The notes under the pieces are model-generated. The model was not told where the DNA came from, did no database searches, and was given only the letters and a program-made list of their open reading frames with translations. From positions 496,001-560,000 of the forward strand of contig NZ_JACHCL010000002.1 in the NCBI RefSeq assembly GCF_014200725.1: 64,000 nucleotides of DNA, in the 5' to 3' direction. The stretch comes from Janthinobacterium silvisoli (GTDB lineage: Bacteria; Pseudomonadota; Gammaproteobacteria; Burkholderiales; Burkholderiaceae_D). Made by a program: the position numbers and the translations under genes. Shown here one piece after another: positions 1 through 8,047 of the stretch. Numbering within the stretch: position 1 is the first letter of the stretch; each line of letters opens with the position of its first letter.

Positions 1-87
1 AGGGAGAGATACCAGTTTAGCATGCGCTAGAGCAACAAGATGCCAACTTCGCAAGCAAACGTGCGCATCCATGCAGACAGAAAAAAG

Positions 88-211
88 GCAAAAAAAAGCC
101 CGCTACAGGAGCGGGCTGAATCTATTTCCTGTGAGGAAGTAGAGGAGACAAATGAATGATGCCGCGTTGCAGCATATAAATCTAATTCTATGTTGTGATG
201 ATAGAAATACG
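88..211 (-). ncRNA. Predicted small RNA, repeat family copy 1
   Basis: First of five near-identical 124-125 nt elements in this window, all on the minus strand. The minus-strand 3' end is a perfect 8-bp stem (AGCCCGCT/AGCGGGCT, 97-117) followed by eight T, a textbook intrinsic terminator. Upstream is a second hairpin (CTACTTCC/GGAAATAG with one A.C mismatch) carrying CTCC-rich sequence, and a 7-bp hairpin with an AAC loop (ATGCTGC/GCGGCAT). The conserved 5' end, CGTATTTCTATCATC, lies 8 nt after a -10-like AGATAT hexamer (220-225). That it is an independent small RNA is inferred; here it could also be the 3' UTR of the gst gene, whose stop lies at 225-227. Confidence 0.7.
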
Positions 212-224
212 ATCTATCAATATC

Positions 225-851
225 TCAGGTCAGCTGCCGCGCCGCCTCCCTTTGAATTGCCTCGCGCACGGCTGGCCTTGCGCCGATGCGCGCAATCAGC
301 GCCCTCACGAGCGGAAACGCCGCCAGATCCACCTTGGCGAAATCGGACCAGCTGAGGATGGTGTACAGGTAGGCATCGGCCACCGTCAACGTGTCGCCCA
401 GCAGATACGGCCCGCCGCTGGCCAAGTGCCGCTCCACGTAATCGAGGCGGGCGGCGATGCGCAGGCGGGCCACGTCCTGCGCCTGCGCGCCGTATTCCGG
501 GTGAAACAGCTAGGGGCTGAAAACCTTGTGCAGTTCGGTGGCGATAAAACCCAGCCATGACTGCAGCTGCACCCGCGCCAGGCTTCCGGCTGGCGGCGCC
601 AGGCCGCTTTGCGGTCGCAAGTCGGCCAGATACTGGAGAATGGCTGTACCCTCCAGCAGCACCGTGCCATCGCCCAGCTCCAGCGCCGGCACATACAGAT
701 TGGGATTCACGCGGGCGTAATCGGCACCCGTTTCCGTGATGCGTGGAATATTTTTGATATCGACGCGCTCCAGTTCGAGCGCAATGCCCGCCTCGATGGC
801 CACGATGTGCGGCGACAGCGAACACGTTCCCGTTGCGTAATACAACTTCAT
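225..851 (-). pseudogene. Glutathione S-transferase family protein, interrupted by an in-frame amber codon
   Basis: The start MKLYYATGTCSLSPHIV is a typical N-terminal thioredoxin-fold GST beginning (glutathione site), and the C-terminal half (LDYVERHLASGGPYLLGDTLTVADAYLYTIL, here in two parts) is the all-helical GST domain. Both halves are in one frame, separated only by a TAG at 510-512 after the residues HKVFSP. The full length without the stop would be about 208 residues, normal for the family. ATG at 849-851 follows GAGGAG. The gene may be a young pseudogene, a suppressed reading or a sequencing error; a CAG to TAG change would explain it. It lies 16 nt downstream of the aceE-like gene on the same strand, so it may be the last gene of that operon. 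Confidence 0.75.
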
Positions 852-867
852 GCGGCTCTCCTCAAAT

Positions 868-3534
868 TTACACGGATGCGGGATCGATTTTTTCCACGTC
901 GATGCCATATTTGGCAATCGCCTCGCCCACTGTGCTGCGCGGCAACTGCCCTTCGTCAGCCAGCGCCGTCAGGGCGGCCAGCACGATGAAGTGGCAGTCC
1001 ACTTCAAAGAATGTGCGCAGGGACTCGCGTGTATCGGAGCGGCCGAAACCATCGGTGCCCAGGGTGATAAAACGCCGGCCATGCACGAAAGGCCGCACCT
1101 GATCGCCGACGATCTTCATGTAGTCGGTGGCGATCACCAGCGGGCCTTGCCGCTCGGCCAGGCATTGCTGGATATAGGGCACCCGTGGCGCACTGTCCGG
1201 GTGCAGCATATTCCAGCGCTCCGCAGCCAGGCCTTCGCGCCGCACTTCAGTCAGGCTGGTGGCGCTCCAGACGTCGCTGGCCACGCCGAAATCCTGCTGT
1301 AGCAAGTCGGCCGCCGCCATTACCTCGCGCAAGATGGAACCGCTGCCCATCAGTTGCACGCGCGATCCCTTTTCTTGCGGTCCTTGCTGCAAGAGATAAA
1401 GCCCCTTGAGGATGCCCTCCTCGCTGCCTTCCACCATGGCCGGGTGTGGATAGTTTTCGTTGAGCAAAGTGACGTAGTAAAAAATATCTTCCTGTTCGGC
1501 AAACATGCGGCGCATGCCATCCTGGATGATCACCGCCAGCTCATAGGCAAAAGTGGGATCGTAAGAGATGCAGTTGGGAATCACCGATGACAGCACGTGG
1601 CTGTGGCCATCGTCATGCTGCAAACCTTCGCCCATCAAGGTGGTGCGCCCTGAAGTCGCGCCCAGCAAGAAGCCACGCGTGCGGGCGTCGGCTGCGGCCC
1701 AGGCCAGGTCGCCCACGCGCTGCAAGCCAAACATCGAGTAAAAGATGTAGAACGGTATGGTCGCCAGACCGTGGTTGCTGTATGAAGTGCCAGCCGCAAT
1801 CCACGACGAGATCGCGCCCGATTCGTTGATGCCCTCTTGCAAGATCTGCCCATCCCTGGCTTCCTTGTAATAGCTGAGCTGGCCCGCATCCTGCGGCGTG
1901 TACAGCTGGCCCAGATAGGAATGGATGCCGATCTGGCGGAACATGCCTTCCATGCCAAAGGTGCGCGACTCATCGGGCACGATGGGTACGATGATCTTGC
2001 TCAGCTGCGGATCTTTCAGCAGGGTGCCGAGGATGCGCACGAAGGCCATGGTGGTCGACATGCCCCGCTCGCCGCTATCCTTGAGCTGGGTGGCAAATGC
2101 CGACAGCGGTGGCACGGGCAAGGGATCAACCTTGCTGATGCGGGCGGGAATATAGCCGCCCAGCTGCGTGCGGCGCGCGGCAAAGTAGCGCGCTTCTTCG
2201 CTGCCCGGCTGCGGTTTCAGATAAGGCATGTCATCGAGCTGTTCATCGCTGACTGGCAAGGCGAAGCGGTCGCGGAAGGCGCGCACGGCGTCGGCGCTCA
2301 TCTTTTTCAGCTGGTGGTTGATATTTTGCCCTTCACCAGCCTCGCCCATGCCAAAACCCTTGACGGTTTTCGCCAGGATCACCGTCGGGCGGCCCTGCGT
2401 GTGCATGGCTTCGGCATAGGCCGCGTGGACTTTCTCGGGGTCGTGCCCGCCACGCGTCAGCTTCCAGATGGCGTCGTCGGACATATGCGCCACCAGCGCC
2501 AGCAGTTCCGGATATTTGCCAAAGAAATGTTCGCGTACATAAGCGCCGTTTTGCGATTTAAATGTTTGATAATCGCCATCCACGCATTCCATCATACGCT
2601 GGCGCAACAGGCCGCTCTTGTCACGCTGCAATAAAGCATCCCAGCCACTACCCCAGATAACCTTGATGACATTCCAGCCGGCCGCGCGGAAAGTGCCTTC
2701 CAGCTCCTGGATCACCTTGCTGTTGCCGCGCACGGGACCATCGAGACGCTGCAGGTTGCAGTTCACCACGAAGATCAGATTATCGAGGCGCTCGCGCCCG
2801 CCCAGCGAAATGGCAGCCAGCGATTCGGGCTGGTCCATCTCGCCATCGCCGAGGAAAGCCCACACCTTGCGGCCCTGATGTTCCTTCAAGCCACGGTATT
2901 CCAGGTAGCGCATGAAGCGGGCCTGATAGGCGGCCGTCAGCGGTCCCAGGCCCATCGAGACCGTAGGAAACTGCCAGAAATCCGGCATCAAGCGCGGGTG
3001 AGGATAGGAAGACAATCCCTCGCGGCCCGCTTCGCGGCGGTAATTATCCAGCTGCGCTTCCGTGATCCGTCCTTCCAGGTAAGCGCGGCCATAGATGCCG
3101 GGTGCGGAATGGCCCTGGATATAGACCAGGTCGCCAGCGAACTGCTCGGTGCGGCCACGGAAGAAATGGTCGAAGCCCACGTCGTACAGCACGGCTGCCG
3201 ACTGGTAGGTGGCAATGTGGCCGCCCACATTCGAATGTTTGGCTGCGCGCAAGACCATCACCATGGCGTTCCAGCGGATGTAGGCATTCAGGCGGCGCTC
3301 GATGGCCAGGTCGCCCGGGTAGGCTGGCTGGCGTTCAGTAGCGATACTGTTGGTGTAGGCGGTGGTAACGCGGCCGTGCATGCCGCCGAATTGCGCGGCA
3401 TCGCCATCGACCAGCTGGTCGATCAGGTAATGGGCGCGCGGACGCCCTTCCACCGCGACGACCGCCTGCATCGCCTCCAGCCATTCTTGGGTTTCCTGCG
3501 GATCAATATCGGGCAAAGCAAGGGATGTGGTCAT
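868..3534 (-). CDS. aceE: Pyruvate dehydrogenase E1 component, homodimeric type (second aceE-like paralogue)
   Basis: The 888-residue protein matches the length of homodimeric E1 of the pyruvate dehydrogenase complex, which uses thiamine diphosphate to decarboxylate pyruvate and acetylate the E2 lipoyl groups. The ThDP pyrophosphate motif runs from [10 protein letters not shown] (229-238) to VVNCNLQ (about 256-262). The catalytic-Glu region QEGINESGA is present about residue 560, and the C-terminal transketolase domain is complete. Unlike a housekeeping aceE it has no aceF or lpd beside it, and it sits divergent from a MarR regulator, so I infer a regulated paralogue for a particular carbon source or 2-oxoacid. 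Pseudomonas MdeB, an E1-like protein acting on other 2-oxoacids, is an alternative. ATG is preceded by a strong GGAGAC ribosome-binding site. Confidence 0.88.
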   Translation of the reverse strand: MTTSLALPDIDPQETQEWLEAMQAVVAVEGRPRAHYLIDQLVDGDAAQFGGMHGRVTTAYTNSIATERQPAYPGDLAIERRLNAYIRWNAMVMVLRAAKHSNVGGHIATYQSAAVLYDVGFDHFFRGRTEQFAGDLVYIQGHSAPGIYGRAYLEGRITEAQLDNYRREAGREGLSSYPHPRLMPDFWQFPTVSMGLGPLTAAYQARFMRYLEYRGLKEHQGRKVWAFLGDGEMDQPESLAAISLGGRERLDNLIFVVNCNLQRLDGPVRGNSKVIQELEGTFRAAGWNVIKVIWGSGWDALLQRDKSGLLRQRMMECVDGDYQTFKSQNGAYVREHFFGKYPELLALVAHMSDDAIWKLTRGGHDPEKVHAAYAEAMHTQGRPTVILAKTVKGFGMGEAGEGQNINHQLKKMSADAVRAFRDRFALPVSDEQLDDMPYLKPQPGSEEARYFAARRTQLGGYIPARISKVDPLPVPPLSAFATQLKDSGERGMSTTMAFVRILGTLLKDPQLSKIIVPIVPDESRTFGMEGMFRQIGIHSYLGQLYTPQDAGQLSYYKEARDGQILQEGINESGAISSWIAAGTSYSNHGLATIPFYIFYSMFGLQRVGDLAWAAADARTRGFLLGATSGRTTLMGEGLQHDDGHSHVLSSVIPNCISYDPTFAYELAVIIQDGMRRMFAEQEDIFYYVTLLNENYPHPAMVEGSEEGILKGLYLLQQGPQEKGSRVQLMGSGSILREVMAAADLLQQDFGVASDVWSATSLTEVRREGLAAERWNMLHPDSAPRVPYIQQCLAERQGPLVIATDYMKIVGDQVRPFVHGRRFITLGTDGFGRSDTRESLRTFFEVDCHFIVLAALTALADEGQLPRSTVGEAIAKYGIDVEKIDPASV

Positions 3535-3572
3535 GGCTGTCTCCTGGAGGTGGGAATTTCATCTACACGATC

Positions 3573-3660
3573 GATTGCTACTGCAATCATTGTATTTGCT
3601 ATAGTTGCATTTGCAATCGTTATTTTGCAATTGTATAGCGCTATAATTGCATTTGCAACT
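3573..3660. promoter_or_regulatory. Iterated 15-bp operator array between aceE-like gene and marR
   Basis: Units start at 3573, 3588, 3603 and 3618, a period of exactly 15 bp, plus one more at 3645. The best are GATTGCTACTGCAATC (3573-3588), AGTTGCATTTGCAATC (3603-3618) and AATTGCATTTGCAACT (3645-3660), all variants of the dyad GATTGC-N4-GCAATC. On the minus strand a promoter for the aceE-like gene, TTGCAA (3611-3616), 16 nt, TACAAT (3589-3594), is buried in the array. A TATAAT at 3642-3647 points toward marR. The same unit recurs before the gene at 4136-5218. Binding by the adjacent MarR protein is inferred. Confidence 0.75.
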
Positions 3661-3685
3661 GCTATTGAATTCGGAGGAATACCCT

Positions 3686-4144
3686 ATGTCTGCAACTGAA
3701 CCCGACCTGTGGTTCTCGTTCGTGCGCACGCACCGGCTGATGATCCGCGAGATCGAGCGGCGCCTTGCTGCGGCCGAACTTCCCTTGTATGCGTGGTATG
3801 ACGTGCTGTGGGGGCTGGAAAGCGGCCCGGACGGTTCGCGGCGCATGCACGAACTGGCCGACGCGCTGGCCATCGAACGCTACAACCTGACGCGCCTGGT
3901 GGACAAGCTGGAAAGCGACAAGCTGGTGACGCGCACGCGTTCGATGGAAGACGGCCGTGCCGCTTTTGTGTCGATCACGGAAGAAGGCAAGATCCTGCGC
4001 AAGAAGATGTGGGCCGTGTATCAAGCCACGGTGGCCGATCTATTTCTGGCCCAGTTCGGCAGCGAGGAACGCCAGGGCTTCAACGACGCCCTGGTGCGCG
4101 CCGCCGATGCCGCACGCAGCGCACGTAGCGACGCATCAAACTAA
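3686..4144 (+). CDS. MarR family transcriptional regulator
   Basis: A 152-residue protein with the MarR winged-helix fold: recognition-helix region RMHELADALAIERYNLTRLVDKLE and wing region SMEDGRAAFVSITEEGK, flanked by dimerisation helices. MarR dimers usually bind inverted repeats that overlap a divergent promoter and release DNA on ligand binding. Here the dyad array between this gene and the aceE-like gene is the obvious target. ATG at 3686 was chosen over an upstream in-frame start because GGAGG sits 8 nt before it. The 3' end overlaps the convergent E1-like gene by 9 nt. The ligand is unknown; a 2-oxoacid or related metabolite is a guess from the neighbours. Confidence 0.85.
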   Translation: MSATEPDLWFSFVRTHRLMIREIERRLAAAELPLYAWYDVLWGLESGPDGSRRMHELADALAIERYNLTRLVDKLESDKLVTRTRSMEDGRAAFVSITEEGKILRKKMWAVYQATVADLFLAQFGSEERQGFNDALVRAADAARSARSDASN

Positions 4145-5218
4145 GCTGTAACGCTGCAGCGCCTGCTCCACGCTCTGCACGGAGATGCTGTTCTCATCGG
4201 CAAGCGCTTTCAGGGCCAGCACGACCAGCCAGGCAGCGCAGAGCTCGCTGTGGCTATCGGCGCCGATGGCCTTGAAGTTGCCGCGCACAAAGCCGCCGAT
4301 CTGGCCCGCGATATGCTGGGCATAACCGGTCACGGCAATAGTTGGTGCGGCGCTGCCGCCAAGGCAACGCTGTACATGGGCCTGGCGCGGCGTGGCGCCT
4401 GGGTGATGCAGACTCCAGACTTCTGCCGCCTGCCCGTCGCGCGCCAGACGTGTGTAGCTGGGGCAACTCCACACTTCCACCTTGATCTGCCAGTCATCGC
4501 GCAGCAAACGGGCCGCTTCCTGCACCAGCGCCAGCGCCCTGCCCGCGCCGCACAAGCGCAGCTGGGCCGGCGCCGTATCGAACGGCGGCAAGCGGTACAT
4601 GCCCAGGCTGGCGGCGGCCGCATCATCGGCCGACAAGGGCTCTGCGTATCGTTCCTCATCGTGCATCGCCAGATAGAAATAGCCAGGCTGCTCGTCCACA
4701 TATAACGCTTCCAGCGCCGCACACATGATGGCGCGCACTTCCTCGCCATTGGCAGGATCGAAAGGCGTGCAATTGGCTTGCGCAGCCAGCCAGGCGGGCA
4801 ACACCGGCTGCACGCCTTTCAGCCAGCGCGAGACTTGCGTTTCCGCATCATTGCAGACGATGCCACGCTCACGGGAATCGACCAGCACGCCGCGCAATGC
4901 GGCCAGCGACTCGGGGCGGCATAAGTAGAGCAGCGGCATCTCGGCGCGATAACGCAGCGGCCAGGCACTCACTGACGCCGCCACATTCCAGGCATCGTCC
5001 GGCGCGTCCTGTGTTTCGCTACGCACAATATGCAGCGATCCGGCAGATTCGCCTTGCCGGTTCAGGCTGCCCGCCATGGCGCCCAGCGCGCGGCGCGGTG
5101 AAGCGTGCTGCGGCAAGAAACTGGACGCATCGGAGAGTGCGCTCAAACAAGCGCTGGCGGCATCGCGCGCCATATTTGCTGGCGCCGGCGAAGAAGGGGA
5201 TGGCGATGATGCATGCAT
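4136..5218 (-). CDS. Stand-alone protein related to the C-terminal part of pyruvate dehydrogenase E1
   Basis: From about residue 185 to the end (360 residues) this aligns by eye with the last third of the E1 protein encoded at 868-3534. Matching stretches include EQPGYFYLAMHDEERY against [35 protein letters not shown] against [19 protein letters not shown], and the ending VLALKALADE against [11 protein letters not shown]. The ThDP pyrophosphate motif and the catalytic-Glu region are absent, so catalysis alone is unlikely. It could bind the E2 core, mix with E1 as a regulatory subunit, or have a new role. ATG at 5216-5218 follows AGGAG by 5 nt. Two copies of the GATTGC-N4-GCAATC operator precede it, linking it to the same regulator. 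I know of no named family for it. Confidence 0.7.
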   Translation of the reverse strand: MHASSPSPSSPAPANMARDAASACLSALSDASSFLPQHASPRRALGAMAGSLNRQGESAGSLHIVRSETQDAPDDAWNVAASVSAWPLRYRAEMPLLYLCRPESLAALRGVLVDSRERGIVCNDAETQVSRWLKGVQPVLPAWLAAQANCTPFDPANGEEVRAIMCAALEALYVDEQPGYFYLAMHDEERYAEPLSADDAAAASLGMYRLPPFDTAPAQLRLCGAGRALALVQEAARLLRDDWQIKVEVWSCPSYTRLARDGQAAEVWSLHHPGATPRQAHVQRCLGGSAAPTIAVTGYAQHIAGQIGGFVRGNFKAIGADSHSELCAAWLVVLALKALADENSISVQSVEQALQRYSLV

Positions 5219-5267
5219 GAAAACTCCTGTCTCGGTATGGCGTACGCAAGGCAAGTATTGCCCATAC

Positions 5268-5298
5268 GATTGCATTTGCAATGATTGTAATTGCAATC
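5268..5298. promoter_or_regulatory. Paired 15-bp-spaced operators upstream of the E1-like gene
   Basis: Two abutting dyads, GATTGCATTTGCAATG (5268-5283) and GATTGTAATTGCAATC (5283-5298), 15 bp apart. They repeat the motif and the period seen in the aceE/marR intergenic region, and lie 50-80 bp upstream of the start codon at 5218. A shared MarR-controlled regulon is inferred. Confidence 0.7.
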
Positions 5299-5352
5299 CT
5301 ATTGCGCTGGCAAGAGACACGGAACGCCAATGTACGGTAAGGATGCAAGCGG

Positions 5353-5476
5353 GCAAAAAAAAGCCCGCTACGGAAGCGGGCTGAATCTATTTCCGTGGAG
5401 GAGATAGAGGAGACAACTCAATAATGACGCATTGCAGCATCGCCATCCAATTGTATGTTGTGATGATAGAAATGCG
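5353..5476 (-). ncRNA. Predicted small RNA, repeat family copy 2
   Basis: This 124-nt minus-strand element has the same plan as copy 1: 5' end CGCATTTCTATCATC, CTCC-rich hairpin CTATCTCC/GGAAATAG, and terminator stem AGCCCGCT/AGCGGGCT with an eight-T tail (complement of 5355-5362). A -10-like AGATAT (5485-5490) lies 8 nt upstream. The element begins 3 nt after the stop codon of the transporter gene at 5479-6804, so it could also serve as that gene's 3' UTR and terminator. Confidence 0.7.
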
Positions 5477-5478
5477 TT

Positions 5479-6804
5479 TCATTGATATCTTTGATATCTG
5501 ACCGGTAGGCCGCAGCGTGTCCATAGCCAGGTCAGCAGCATCACCAGCAGGCATGCCAGGATCAAGGGCAGGCACATCAGGCCGGGCAATTGCCCGCTTT
5601 GGGTTCCCCGGTAATCGATGCCGCCGAGTAGCTGTCCCAGCAACAGGCAGTTGCATCCAAGCGCGATCTTGACGGCGCCCGTCATCAAGCCATACGCCAG
5701 GCCTGCGTCAGCCTTGGCGCTGTCCGCGACGATGTCACCAAAGGCGGCCCACAATACCGTGCCGCAGCCGCCGCTGAAGATGCCAAAACCCAGGGCGCAA
5801 GCCATGATCAAAGGCCAATCGTGTGTTCCCAGCCAAAATCCCACGATAGAGACCAGCAAGCCCGCCGTGGCCAGCAGCAGACAATCGACCCTGCTCTTGC
5901 CTGACTGCAGCAGCAGATAACGCCATAAAAACTGCGACAGGATCGCCCCCAGCGAGGCCATCATGGCGATCGAGGTCCCCCACGTTGGCGACTTGAGCAC
6001 GTAGGCGATGTAATACGGTTCCAACTTGAGAAACATGGCACAGCCGCCCGAGATCAGCACGATCATGGCCACCAGTATCCATACCCCTGGCGGCAAGCCG
6101 CACAGCGCTTGCCACAAGTTTGGCCGCGGCGCCGGCGTGGATGGCTGTGCCGGAAAAGGCCCGGCTTTGCGCATGGCCCGCAGCAAAACAACAGCCGAGA
6201 CGATGGCGGCCAGCGACAGCCCAAACACCAGCAGCAGGAAGCGTGCCGGCTGGCCGGTGGCGATGCGGGACGTCAACAATGGTGCGATGGCGCTGGCAAT
6301 CAAGAGCGAGGCCGTGCCGCTGAAGAAGATGCGCAGGGAACTGACCCTCGAACGGCTGTCTGCATCCTTTGTCGCCAGGCTGAGCAAGGCGTTCTGCGGT
6401 AAATCATAGAGTGCGTAAGCGATACGAAAGGCGATGCCCGTCAGCATGGCGTAGGGTGCGCCCCAGGCCGGCGGCACATAGGTGCAGAGAAACAGCAGCA
6501 CCAGCGTCAAGGCGCTGAGCACGGCGCCCAGGCATTGCATGCGGCAAGTCTGCAGCACGTGGGACAGGCGTTGGCGCAACAGCAGGCCCAGGACCAGGTC
6601 GGCGGCCGTACCGGAAAAATAGCCGAGGGCCAGGATCAGCCCCATATAGCGCACGGGGATGTGGCCCACTTCCGTGAGAAAGTAGGCAAACAGGATTTCA
6701 CTGGCATACCAGAACAGGCTTTTGCCGAAATGCGCGCCCGCATAGGCATACGTCAAGGTCCGCGACTGCGGCGTTCCCAGCAAGTGATCAGATGCAGTGT
6801 TCAA
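5479..6804 (-). CDS. MelB-like (GPH family) sugar:cation symporter, MFS
   Basis: A 441-residue, very hydrophobic protein with about 12 predicted membrane segments. The N-terminal pattern (LTYAYAGAHFGKSLFWYASEILFAYFLTE in two parts) and the ALYDLPQNALL stretch resemble the glycoside-pentoside-hexuronide:cation symporters, inner-membrane carriers that couple sugar uptake to H+ or Na+. The start appears to be TTG (6802-6804); no ATG is available near the N-terminus, which makes the exact start uncertain. It is the last gene after a TonB receptor and a DUF218 protein, but an intrinsic terminator separates it from them, so it may be read at a lower level or from its own promoter. The substrate is not visible in the sequence. 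Confidence 0.75.
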   Translation of the reverse strand: MNTASDHLLGTPQSRTLTYAYAGAHFGKSLFWYASEILFAYFLTEVGHIPVRYMGLILALGYFSGTAADLVLGLLLRQRLSHVLQTCRMQCLGAVLSALTLVLLFLCTYVPPAWGAPYAMLTGIAFRIAYALYDLPQNALLSLATKDADSRSRVSSLRIFFSGTASLLIASAIAPLLTSRIATGQPARFLLLVFGLSLAAIVSAVVLLRAMRKAGPFPAQPSTPAPRPNLWQALCGLPPGVWILVAMIVLISGGCAMFLKLEPYYIAYVLKSPTWGTSIAMMASLGAILSQFLWRYLLLQSGKSRVDCLLLATAGLLVSIVGFWLGTHDWPLIMACALGFGIFSGGCGTVLWAAFGDIVADSAKADAGLAYGLMTGAVKIALGCNCLLLGQLLGGIDYRGTQSGQLPGLMCLPLILACLLVMLLTWLWTRCGLPVRYQRYQ

Positions 6805-6817
6805 GATGGCAGCCCTT

Positions 6818-6848
6818 AAAAAAAGGGAGTAGCCGTCTGGCCACTCCC
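6818..6848 (-). terminator. Intrinsic terminator after the DUF218 gene
   Basis: On the minus strand a GGGAGT/ACTCCC stem extended by a GCC/GGC segment is followed by seven T (complement of 6818-6824). It lies between the DUF218 gene and the transporter gene and would cut or attenuate transcription into the transporter. Confidence 0.75.
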
Positions 6849-6882
6849 CTTGCGTTTCACCACGATCTCATCGGAAACAGGC

Positions 6883-8043
6883 TTATGGATCGAGCGGATC
6901 TTTAGGGTCCATGCGCGCCGAGGCGGCGGCAGGCCGGAACACCAGCTCCGTCGGCGAGATGCGCGCGCCGATAGTTGCCGGCTGATAACCGAGCTCCTGC
7001 AGGTTGCGCTTGTCGAACTCCGGGCTGCCGATGTAGCGGCTTTGGTCCACGTCGGTAATCACCAGGCCGTCACGCCCCAAAGGCGCGCCCAGCGCGATCA
7101 GCCTGCGCGTGGCATTGCGCAGATTGGTCGTCGTGTGGCGTGCGTAAGGTTCGATAATGATGCGGTCGGCAGGCACGCCGTAACGCTCCATCAAGGCCTT
7201 GCGCATTTCCACCGCTTCCACAAAACGGCTGCCCTTGGGATGCACGGAAGCGCCGCTCATCATCACGAATGCCACGTCGCCTTGCGCAAAACGCTGTGCC
7301 GCCAGACGTACACGCAACTTGCCGCGCGCACTCAAAGGCGTGGCCAGGTTTTCCGGCCCCATGCCCGGCACCACGATGGCCGTGTAGCGGTATTGAGACC
7401 AATCAAGCGTCCTGGCGCGAGCCAATGCGTCGGCATTGAACTTCGCTTCGAGTGGTTCAAACGCCACCGCTTCGCTACGGTCATTGACGTCCAGCAAAGC
7501 CAGGGCCATCGCCAGGCTAGGATCCAGTGCCAGCGCAGGCTCTTCTTCGCTGGCCTCACCCAGCAGCACGGCATCGGCAACGCTATCATTGAACAGCTTG
7601 CTGCCGACAGCTTCCAGCGGACCGTCGATCTTCGGATAGCGTGGCGCTGCGCCCTGCCCATACACGGCGATGATGCTGTTCAAGCCACGCAGCTCGCGCG
7701 TCAGCTGGGCCGCTACGCCATCATCGGCCAGCGACACCTTGCGCCAGGCCGTGGCCGGACGCTTGGCCGCCAGGCTTGCCACGCTGGCGATCTCGGCATC
7801 GCTCCAGCTGGCAGCGCGCAAAACGCATGCGGTCTCATGCTGGCAAGCATCGAAACGCACCCGGCGCCTGGCCAGCACATCCTGCAAGGCTGGCGCCTCT
7901 TGCGCCGTGCTGGCGCCCAGGTCCAGCATGGCAGGAAACAGCTGATTGCCCAGCAGCGCCCAGTGCGCATCACGCACCGGAGCGGCTTGTACAGCTTGCG
8001 CCATCGACAGCAAGGATGCCGCCACTAATAATGCACGCTTCAT
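6883..8043 (-). CDS. Exported DUF218 (YdcF/SanA-like) protein
   Basis: A 386-residue protein with a clear signal peptide (MKRALLVAASLLSMAQAVQA). The C-terminal half carries a DUF218-type fold: YTAIVVPGMGPE, then FVMMSGASVHPKGSRFVEAVEMRKAL and IIIEPYARHTTTNLRNATR, matching the G-G.., E...M, and E.....T..N pattern of the family. YdcF and SanA relatives act at the envelope, and some bind nucleotides, but no reaction is firmly known. It lies 4 nt downstream of the TonB receptor gene and is surely cotranscribed with it, so a role connected with the receptor's cargo is inferred. The N-terminal half is unfamiliar. Confidence 0.7.
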   Translation of the reverse strand: MKRALLVAASLLSMAQAVQAAPVRDAHWALLGNQLFPAMLDLGASTAQEAPALQDVLARRRVRFDACQHETACVLRAASWSDAEIASVASLAAKRPATAWRKVSLADDGVAAQLTRELRGLNSIIAVYGQGAAPRYPKIDGPLEAVGSKLFNDSVADAVLLGEASEEEPALALDPSLAMALALLDVNDRSEAVAFEPLEAKFNADALARARTLDWSQYRYTAIVVPGMGPENLATPLSARGKLRVRLAAQRFAQGDVAFVMMSGASVHPKGSRFVEAVEMRKALMERYGVPADRIIIEPYARHTTTNLRNATRRLIALGAPLGRDGLVITDVDQSRYIGSPEFDKRNLQELGYQPATIGARISPTELVFRPAAASARMDPKDPLDP

Positions 8044-8047
8044 CCCA

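Noticed and set aside
510..512. TAG in gst as pyrrolysine or another recoded residue
   Set aside because: The surrounding protein is an ordinary GST, recoding of TAG is not known in this bacterial group, and a simple nonsense change explains it.
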